Shown here one piece after another: positions 1 to 5,019 of a stretch of 5,496 nt of DNA. Under the pieces are notes generated by a model, which was given only the letters and a program-made list of their open reading frames with translations, had not been told where the DNA came from and made no database searches. Origin of the DNA: DATJOJ01 sp035507035 (lineage in GTDB: Bacteria > Acidobacteriota > Terriglobia > Terriglobales > Acidobacteriaceae). Location: NCBI GenBank assembly GCA_035507035.1, contig DATJOJ010000034.1, positions 1 to 5,496 on the forward strand, written 5' to 3'. Numbering within the stretch: the stretch's first letter is position 1; each line of letters begins with the position of its first letter. The translations under genes were made by a program, and so were the position numbers.

Positions 1-1006
1 ATTTCTGGTCTGCATTCCCACAGGGTTCGTCTTGATTCGGTGGCTCATGAAGGGCAAGAATCGCCCGGCGGCGGCAAGGGCAGCGAAGCTCATCGCGGCG
101 CCGCTCGGGTTGATTCTGGCCACCTGTGCGTGGCTTGGCTACTACGACTATCGCGCATTCGGGAGCCCGCTCACGCTGCCTTACACGGTGAATCGCGCCA
201 CGTACGCGATGGCGCCTTATTACATATGGCAGGGACCGCGGCCTGTGCCTGTATATCGGCACGCCGAGATGCGCGACTTTTACGAAGAAAAAGAGATGAA
301 GATTTATCGAGATATCCACTCGGTGAGTGGATTCCTGCCAAACTCGATGTTGAAAGTCGTCATCACGTTTCTGTCGTATTCGTATTTTGCGCTTTTGATT
401 CCGATGTTGATGATCCACCGCGTGTTCATGGATCGAAGGATTCGTTTTCTCGTTGTCTGTGTTCTAGTGGTGGCGGCTGGAATGGCGATCGAGGTTTTCC
501 TGCTGCCGCATTATGTGGCGCCGATTACCTGCGCTTTCTATGCGATCGGTCTGCAGGCGATGCGCCACATGCGTTGCTGGAAACCGGAAGGCAAACCGGT
601 AGGCCAGACTTTGGTGCGGCTCACGGTGACGGTCTGCGTGTTGATGGCCGGGGTTCGGGTTCTTGCCGTCCCGTTGCATTTTGAACCAACGGAGTATCCT
701 GCGAGCAACTGGAATTTCAATTGGTTCGGACCGGCGCACTGGGGCACCGAGCGGCAACAGGTGTTGGAGAGGCTGGAGCAATTGCCCGGGAAACAACTGG
801 CGATCGTCCGATACTCCTCCGAGCATGAGGCGCTGAACGAGTGGGTTTATAACGGCGCAGATATCCCCGGGTCGAAAGTGATATGGGCGCGGAACATGAA
901 TCCCACGGAGAACCAGAAGTTGATCGATTACTACAAGGACCGGACGGTGTGGCTGGTGGAACCGGACGCGGTGCCTGTTAAGGTGACGCCTTACGCGGGG
1001 CCGTAA
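1..1006 (+). CDS. GT-C-like polytopic membrane glycosyltransferase family protein, C-terminal part (5' partial)
   Basis: The reading frame is open from base 2 to the TAA at 1004-1006, giving 334 visible residues. A TTG at 32 could be a start, but the frame runs on upstream with hydrophobic residues (FLVCIPTGFVLI), so the gene most likely begins outside the window. Visible membrane segments lie at about residues 1-15, 30-47, 117-137, 148-167, 170-185 and 205-223. An HYVAP motif (170-174) resembles the H/R-Y-x-x-P seen in the later helices of GT-C enzymes. Between helices lies a loop rich in Tyr/Pro (LPYTVNRATYAMAPYYIW, 59-76). The last 110 residues are soluble and probably extracytoplasmic, with IVRYS...EWVYN...VIWAR...NQKLIDYY...VWLVEPD. 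I recall this signature from acidobacterial membrane proteins next to glycosyltransferases. The catalytic N-terminal region with the expected Asp/Glu loop is not visible. The role as a lipid-phosphate-sugar-dependent transferase is therefore inferred from the family resemblance and neighbours. The gene converges on the next one with a 9-base gap. Confidence 0.72.
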   Translation, partial: FLVCIPTGFVLIRWLMKGKNRPAAARAAKLIAAPLGLILATCAWLGYYDYRAFGSPLTLPYTVNRATYAMAPYYIWQGPRPVPVYRHAEMRDFYEEKEMKIYRDIHSVSGFLPNSMLKVVITFLSYSYFALLIPMLMIHRVFMDRRIRFLVVCVLVVAAGMAIEVFLLPHYVAPITCAFYAIGLQAMRHMRCWKPEGKPVGQTLVRLTVTVCVLMAGVRVLAVPLHFEPTEYPASNWNFNWFGPAHWGTERQQVLERLEQLPGKQLAIVRYSSEHEALNEWVYNGADIPGSKVIWARNMNPTENQKLIDYYKDRTVWLVEPDAVPVKVTPYAGP

Positions 1007-1015
1007 CCGGCGAGT

Positions 1016-2674
1016 TTAGTCAATTCGCCAAAGTTCAAATCGGTCCTTGTCGTCGTGGCCGAATCCCCACATCCAGATGCCTGACCCATTGGAATAGAGT
1101 CCTTTTCCGGCTCCCATGGTTCTGCCGAATCGATACTTGTGGGGTAATACTTCCACCAGCGTCCGGTGCGGGAAACGCGCCAGCGGCGATTGCGTTACTG
1201 CCGCATACACATCCACGACCAGCAGATCTCCGGGCTTTGGCTGAGGACCACCCGGGAATGTGAGCGTTGCGCCATCGAGCGGCGCATACCAATAGGACCA
1301 GTACTGACCGGGGTACCATACTTTCTCGCCAGCTTCAACGTGTGGAGTGATCAAACGAGCGAGCGCGTCCCGGCCAAAATTCGCGAATTCCGCGTCTGCG
1401 TGGAGGATGAGAAGAGAATAGCCAGTGCCGCAGACGATGAATACAACTGCTGCCGCGCGGGCAAACCGTATGGAGATGCCGTCGAGCAACCGGAAGCAAA
1501 GAAAAATGACGGCAGGGATACAGGGAAGCAGGTACTTCATTGGAAGGTTTGAGTAGTAGACGATGGGAAGGGGGATGAGAATCCAGAGGAGCAGAAAGAG
1601 ACCAGTATGATCGCGACGCTTGAATGCTTGAAATGACAGGTGGGTAAGCGCACAGAGCCCAAGGATCGCAAAGGACAACACCACCAGGAAACTCCAAAGA
1701 AAAACCAATGCGGTGAATGCCACTGCCAGAAGGATGAAAACCAACACAACGCGTCTGGGTTCCAAACGACTCGCCAGCCAGCAGGCCGCTAACGGAAGAG
1801 GAAATGCGAAATAACTAAGATATGCAAATAGATTAGGCGCTATGTGCCATGACCCCATGACAATGGCCGGGGGAACGACGGAGGTCGAGCCGGGCTCACG
1901 CACAGCAAACGTTATGGCGTAGTACAAAGCGACGCCTGAAATCACGGGGATCCAGAGCAGCAATTGGCGGCGGATGTTCTCGCCAAGCTCCTTCGGATTG
2001 ATGTTGCCCAGCAGAAAAAATGCAGCGACAGGCAGCAGTAGCAGGAGATGAGATCTTGCATGGGCCGCCAGCCCGAGCGCCACAGCGGCTGCCGCACCTT
2101 GACTCCATTTCTGCTCGGCTTTCCACGCCGCGAGTCGTTCCATTGCCACAATCGCGAGTGCGGTGGCCAGGATATCGGGCATAGCCGTGCTGGCCATGGG
2201 AAGAAATGGAGGGATGGCCACAAGCATCAGAGCGCCGACGGCTGCGTGCCATCGGTCCCATCCAAATCGAAAGACCAGCGATGTCATGGCCAAAACCGCG
2301 ATCCAGACCAGCGCCAATTGCGTTAAATGGGCAATCCACTCGTGCGCGTCTCCCAAGACAGTCGGCACGAGAACGTAGCCCATCAGGTCATTTCCGGGTG
2401 TCAGCTGCGAGGCTTTCATGCAGTTGTCATAGGTGTTCCAGCAGATGACGAAACCCTTCGGATGCAAGGGCTGCTTGACGATCTGCTGCGCCATTGTGAG
2501 GAAATGCGGATCGTCTACGAGGAAGGCCTTATTTAAATACGGGAGGAGGCAGACAGTGGCGAGAAGCAGTGCGGGCCACGCGCAAGTCAGTACTGCAACA
2601 GCGGAAACCCTGCGGGGCGCCACGCAATCTCCGTTGCTTTCTGGCTTCCCAGCTGTCTCAATTGCCGTGGTCAT
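1016..2674 (-). CDS. GT-C-type membrane glycosyltransferase (GT39/ArnT-like fold), complete
   Basis: This is a 552-residue integral membrane protein. After a polar N-terminus (1-24) come about 11-12 hydrophobic segments: near 27-47, 113-134, 144-160, 165-180, 194-222, 238-257, 282-300, 307-327, 328-345, 358-374, 380-396 and 407-425. A soluble, probably extracytoplasmic tail follows (about 426-552). Directly after the first helix comes LVDDPHFL (52-59), the position where GT-C enzymes carry the catalytic Asp/Glu pair. AMPDI (164-168) and the MKYLLPCIP region (379-387) also fit this superfamily. Known members take sugars from polyprenyl-phosphate donors and transfer them outside the membrane. 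The acceptor here is unknown. The start is the ATG at 2672-2674, since an in-frame TAA lies nine codons upstream. The only nearby ribosome-binding-like sequence is the weak GAG six bases before the ATG, while a stronger AGGAG lies 24 bases upstream and may serve a tiny leader ORF. The gene is 69 bases behind the GT2 gene on the same strand and is probably cotranscribed with it. Confidence is high for the class and low for the substrate. Confidence 0.82.
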   Translation of the reverse strand: MTTAIETAGKPESNGDCVAPRRVSAVAVLTCAWPALLLATVCLLPYLNKAFLVDDPHFLTMAQQIVKQPLHPKGFVICWNTYDNCMKASQLTPGNDLMGYVLVPTVLGDAHEWIAHLTQLALVWIAVLAMTSLVFRFGWDRWHAAVGALMLVAIPPFLPMASTAMPDILATALAIVAMERLAAWKAEQKWSQGAAAAVALGLAAHARSHLLLLLPVAAFFLLGNINPKELGENIRRQLLLWIPVISGVALYYAITFAVREPGSTSVVPPAIVMGSWHIAPNLFAYLSYFAFPLPLAACWLASRLEPRRVVLVFILLAVAFTALVFLWSFLVVLSFAILGLCALTHLSFQAFKRRDHTGLFLLLWILIPLPIVYYSNLPMKYLLPCIPAVIFLCFRLLDGISIRFARAAAVVFIVCGTGYSLLILHADAEFANFGRDALARLITPHVEAGEKVWYPGQYWSYWYAPLDGATLTFPGGPQPKPGDLLVVDVYAAVTQSPLARFPHRTLVEVLPHKYRFGRTMGAGKGLYSNGSGIWMWGFGHDDKDRFELWRID

Positions 2675-2703
2675 CTTGTTCTCGACGCCAACTATTTACT
2701 CCT
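2671..2703 (-). promoter_or_regulatory. AGGAG plus possible six-codon leader ORF ending in ATGA with the GT-C start
   Basis: On the minus strand AGGAG (2703-2699) is followed after seven bases by TTG (2691-2689). That TTG opens a six-codon frame (M-A-S-R-T-R) which stops at TGA (2673-2671). The TGA overlaps the ATG of the GT-C gene as ATGA. The AGGAG is 24 bases from that ATG, too far for direct use, so re-initiation from the mini-ORF would explain the layout. TTG is a weak start and six codons can arise by chance, so this remains tentative. Confidence 0.25.
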
Positions 2704-2728
2704 GGCAAGGGGCTGCGCTACGCCGACG

Positions 2729-2743
2729 CCTCGCTGATCGAGG
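2729..2743 (-). other. Stem-loop directly after the first GT2 stop codon
   Basis: A perfect five-base-pair stem (CCTCG at 2729-2733 with CGAGG at 2739-2743) and a five-base loop begins right after the TGA of the GT2 gene on the minus strand. No T-run follows, so it is not a classical intrinsic terminator. It could act as an RNA stability or partial attenuation element between the GT2 and GT-C genes, or be chance. Confidence 0.25.
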
Positions 2744-3535
2744 TCATTTGGATGGGACCGAGGAATAATGGGCGGACTGTTCGACCCGGGCGATTCCCTT
2801 GCGTGTGAACACACCCTTCAGCCAGAACGAAGACATGTCGACCAGGGAACGAATAATCAATGTCGGCTTCCCCGATGTCGCTCTGCCCGCTAACCGCGGA
2901 TGATACTCAATCTCGACTTCCTTGATCCGGAATCCCATTTCATATGCCCTGATAATCACTTCCGGCGCAATGAAGATTGTGTTCCGCGATGTTGGGCGCG
3001 CAGCTTTTAAGACTGGCTTTTTGTAGAGCTGAGTGTAGTTATAGTCACGAAGCCTGGGCCGAAATAAGAGGCGAAGCAGGGCGCGATTGACTTTCGAGGT
3101 GAGTAGTCGATAGCGCGAATAGCCGGCGTGAGACTTGCGCACTGCTACGATTACGTCTGCCTCTGCCAATAACGGCGTCATGATATCGAGGTCGCGCAAA
3201 TCGAGAGGGGAATCCATGGCATTTTGAATCACCAATTCTCCCGCAGCGCTCTCATATCCGCGGAAGAGCGTCTCTCCGAGCCCTAAGTTCCGATCATTGT
3301 GAAGAACAGTTATGTTCGCCGGATTCGCCTTCGCCAGTTCTTCAGCAATCTCTCCAGTTCTATCTGTGCTCCCGTCGTCAATGATAAGAAGCTCGAAGGC
3401 CTCAAAGCGTGGACGCATCGCCTCCATTGCCCGCTGGATTGCGCCGCGAATATTCTGTTCTTCGTTATACGCAGGGAAGATGACAGTGATGCTCTTTGAA
3501 CCTGCGGGTTTTTCAGCTTGAGAGGAGCCAAACAT
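2744..3535 (-). CDS. Family 2 glycosyltransferase, polyprenol-phosphate sugar synthase type, with variant DxD motif
   Basis: This 263-residue cytosolic GT-A protein shows the family 2 nucleotide-sugar fold. VIFPAYNEEQNI (18-29) opens the domain, IIDDGSTDRT (51-60) is the nucleotide-binding Asp region, and NDRNLGLGETLFRGY (80-94) follows. The normal DxD (often DADLQ or DGDGQ) should come near 105-109, where the protein instead has QNAMDSPLDL (104-113), with no aspartate at the first or third place. The acceptor half has KVNRALLRLLF (148-158), LRDYNYTQLYKK (162-173) and YHPRLAGRATSGKPT (211-225), comparable to the H-R-x-x-G-x-S/T-K motif of DPM1-like enzymes. No C-terminal membrane helix is evident, so it resembles the soluble DPM1 class. 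Such enzymes move a sugar from a nucleotide donor to polyprenyl phosphate. The start is the ATG at 3533-3535, because an in-frame TGA lies three codons upstream. Its ribosome-binding site is weak (GAAAG six bases before). The GT-C gene follows 69 bases downstream. Confidence 0.87.
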   Translation of the reverse strand: MFGSSQAEKPAGSKSITVIFPAYNEEQNIRGAIQRAMEAMRPRFEAFELLIIDDGSTDRTGEIAEELAKANPANITVLHNDRNLGLGETLFRGYESAAGELVIQNAMDSPLDLRDLDIMTPLLAEADVIVAVRKSHAGYSRYRLLTSKVNRALLRLLFRPRLRDYNYTQLYKKPVLKAARPTSRNTIFIAPEVIIRAYEMGFRIKEVEIEYHPRLAGRATSGKPTLIIRSLVDMSSFWLKGVFTRKGIARVEQSAHYSSVPSK

Positions 3536-3551
3536 GGTCGACTTTCATAAG

Positions 3552-3769
3552 CACAGATTCACTGTCACAACTCGGATCGAGAGGGCCGAAGCAAAGATGC
3601 AAGATGTGTAATGTCTAGGATGTGGAAGAAGCCACCTTACAGTCAATGACCAAATCGGGCCAGTCAACCGACTCATGGCGTTCTCCGTGTCCGCAGGTGA
3701 GTCCGCCTTGAGCTTTTGTCCGAACTGCTGGCCCCCATCCCTTTTGCGAAACCCGGCTGTGAATCTGTG
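3552..3769. repeat. 11-base inverted repeat pair upstream of the first GT2 gene
   Basis: CACAGATTCAC at 3552-3562 recurs in inverted orientation as GTGAATCTGTG at 3759-3769. The copies are 196 bases apart, and the first is 16 bases from the GT2 start codon. An 11-base exact match within one 461-base gap is unlikely but not impossible by chance. Paired operator sites are one possible reading, but no regulator is visible in the window. Confidence 0.4.
3640..3667 (-). promoter_or_regulatory. Two TTGACTG copies 21 bases apart, possible promoter or operator elements
   Basis: On the minus strand TTGACTG occurs at 3667-3661 and again at 3646-3640, 105-130 bases before the first GT2 start. Each resembles a -35 hexamer (TTGACA), but I find no good -10 hexamer at 16-18 bases. 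A 21-base period, two helical turns, would also suit tandem protein-binding sites. This is a weak candidate. Confidence 0.2.
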
Positions 3770-3889
3770 GAGCCCGCAACCAACGCCGAATCAATCACTT
3801 CGGTACAGCCCTCCATATCCTCACAGAAACATAGAAACTGTGGGCGACTCGCAAGTTATTTTGAAATCAATCTCTTGGAGAGAAAGTCT

Positions 3890-3907
3890 TTAGGCTGGCT
3901 GGCCTAA
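3890..3907. repeat. Six-base inverted repeat TTAGGC/GCCTAA
   Basis: TTAGGC (3890-3895) and GCCTAA (3902-3907) are separated by six bases. No T-run follows on either strand, so a terminator is not supported. It could be a small hairpin or a chance palindrome in a hairpin-rich stretch. Confidence 0.25.
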
Positions 3908-3910
3908 GTT

Positions 3911-3945
3911 GCTCGAAAAACGGCCCGCGCGGCCCAAAAGCGAGC
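3911..3945 (-). terminator. Candidate intrinsic terminator of the GtrB-like transcript
   Basis: Read on the minus strand, a GC-rich hairpin (GGCC, loop GCGCG, GGCC; 3934-3922) is followed by G and five T (3920-3916), about 60 bases after the GtrB-like stop. An outer five-base stem (GCTCG 3945-3941 with CGAGC 3915-3911) encloses it, making a nested imperfect palindrome. The inner stem has only four pairs, so termination efficiency is uncertain. Confidence 0.35.
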
Positions 3946-3967
3946 GAAAAATCGATAAATTGGGATT

Positions 3968-3988
3968 TCCGCGTCTCGGGATCGCGGA
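3968..3988 (-). other. Stem-loop just downstream of the GtrB-like stop codon
   Basis: TCCGCG (3968-3973) and CGCGGA (3983-3988) form a perfect six-base-pair stem around a nine-base loop, starting eight bases after the stop codon on the minus strand. An AT-rich stretch follows, with five T about 16 bases further on. It may work with the palindrome at 3911-3945 in ending or protecting the transcript. Confidence 0.3.
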
Positions 3989-3996
3989 GCCGAAGG

Positions 3997-5019
3997 TTAC
4001 AGGGATTTCTCGATGATGAAGCGCGGGCGCGCTTTCACTTCGGCGTAGAGCTTGGCGAGGTATTGACCGATGACTCCGAGGCACAGAAGCTGGATTCCGC
4101 CGAGAAAGTAGAGCGGGATGACGGTCGAAGCCCATCCGGGAACGGCTGCCGGATTGAAGAACCTGACGATCACCGCCCATCCAGCCATGCCAAAGCTGAA
4201 GAGAGAAACAAGAATGCCGAGAACGGTGATCGTCTTAAGCGGAATATCTGTAAACGAGACGATGCCGTTGAGCGCAAGGGAAATCATCTTTCCGAGCGGG
4301 TACTTGGTCTGGCCGGCGGTGCGCTCCTGGCGGTGATAGTAGACGAGCGCCGAGCGAAAGCCGAGTTGAGGGATGAGTCCCCTGAGGAACAGGTTGCTCT
4401 CCTTGAAATTTCGCAATTCTTCAACGACGCGGCGGCTGAGCAGCCTGAAGTCGGCATGGTTGAACATCAGCTTGACGCCGAAGGCGCGCAGCAGGCGGTA
4501 ATACGATTCGGCGGAGGCGCGCTTGAAGAAGCTGTCGGTTTTGCGGCTGTCGCGAATGCCATACACGACCTCGGCTCCGGCGATGTAAGCATCCACCATC
4601 TCAGCGATGGAGTCGAGATTGTCTTGCAAGTCAGCGTCCATGCTGATCAGCGCGTCACCCGGAGCGGTGAGGAGCCCGGAGAGAATGGCACTTTGCTGGC
4701 CGAAGTTTCGAGAAAGTTTCAGGCCGTGGATACGCCGGTCGCCGGCAGCAAGTTCTTCGATCAGCTCCCAGGTTCTGTCGGCGGATCCGTCGTCGACGAA
4801 ATAGATGGAAGGCTGCGAAATGCGACCCTGCCGGTCAAGGTTTTCGAGAGCGGTGCCGATGTGGGCGGCGGAATGAGGCAGAATCTGCTCTTCGTTATAG
4901 CAGGGAATGACAAGGGTAAGCCTGGGCGGAATGCGGTAGTTCTGCTGTGACCCGGCCGACGCAGGCGGCGGGACCTGCGGATCGTTGCGACCATCTTGCG
5001 CTGTGCCGGGAGGGGTCAC
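3997..5019 (-). CDS. GtrB/ArnC-like family 2 glycosyltransferase with two C-terminal membrane helices
   Basis: From the GTG at 5017-5019 the protein has 340 residues. A Pro/Gln-rich N-terminal tail (1-33) precedes a canonical GT2 domain: LVIPCYNEEQIL (36-47), YFVDDGSADRTWEL (73-86), LSRNFGQQSAILSGL (102-116) and an intact DADLQD (128-133). HADFRLLSRRV (188-198) and RQERTAGQTKYPLGKM (230-245) are the acceptor-side motifs of undecaprenyl-phosphate glucosyl/mannosyl/Ara4N transferases. Two helices follow (about 263-286 and 299-322), then a basic cytosolic end (AKLYAEVKARPRF). This matches GtrB/YfdH-type enzymes, which attach a sugar from a UDP or GDP donor to bactoprenol phosphate on the inner face of the membrane. 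The open frame continues upstream to 5481, but that part is the out-of-frame shadow of the methyltransferase. The GTG is chosen because it forms GTGA with the upstream TGA stop, has GAGG nine bases before it, and is the only usual start codon ahead of the first GT2 motif. Translation is probably coupled to the methyltransferase. The sugar cannot be read from the sequence. Confidence 0.9.
   Translation of the reverse strand: MTPPGTAQDGRNDPQVPPPASAGSQQNYRIPPRLTLVIPCYNEEQILPHSAAHIGTALENLDRQGRISQPSIYFVDDGSADRTWELIEELAAGDRRIHGLKLSRNFGQQSAILSGLLTAPGDALISMDADLQDNLDSIAEMVDAYIAGAEVVYGIRDSRKTDSFFKRASAESYYRLLRAFGVKLMFNHADFRLLSRRVVEELRNFKESNLFLRGLIPQLGFRSALVYYHRQERTAGQTKYPLGKMISLALNGIVSFTDIPLKTITVLGILVSLFSFGMAGWAVIVRFFNPAAVPGWASTVIPLYFLGGIQLLCLGVIGQYLAKLYAEVKARPRFIIEKSL

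Larger units (their letters stand above)
3536..3996. other. 461-base intergenic region between the two minus-strand units
   Basis: No convincing gene lies here. The short open frames on the + strand (3675-3893 and 3716-3907) have no ribosome-binding site and a random-looking, Pro/Ser-rich composition. The left part must hold the promoter and leader of the GT2/GT-C unit, since the upstream unit ends at 3997. No strong consensus promoter is visible. The right part (about 3890-3990) is dense in hairpins and probably forms the 3' end of the methyltransferase/GtrB-like transcript. An 11-base inverted repeat and two TTGACTG copies are listed separately. Confidence 0.6.

Noticed and set aside
40..684. 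214-codon + strand frame overlapping the first gene
   Set aside because: It is in another frame of the membrane protein gene. The product is His/Arg/Gly-rich and has no membrane pattern or family motif.
1007..1015. Short GCCG/CGGC hairpin around the stop of the first gene as a terminator
   Set aside because: The stem has four pairs with a four-base loop and no T-run on either side, which is too weak to call.
1896..2339. 147-codon minus-strand frame inside the GT-C gene
   Set aside because: It overlaps the GT-C gene completely in another frame and has a Cys/Arg/Gly-rich composition typical of shadows.
3805..3860. TTGCGA - 15 bases - TATGTT on the minus strand as a promoter
   Set aside because: Each hexamer matches the consensus at only four of six positions and the spacer is 15 bases, within what chance would give in a 461-base region.
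3675..3907. Small + strand frames (72 and 63 codons) in the long intergenic region
   Set aside because: There is no ribosome-binding site and no periodic coding signal that I can see, and the composition looks like translated non-coding DNA.
4063..4950. Long open frame of 295 codons on the + strand opposite the GtrB-like gene
   Set aside because: It is antisense to a gene with clear GT2 motifs. Its product is rich in Glu, Ala, Arg and Val without any recognisable motif, a normal shadow in GC-rich coding sequence.
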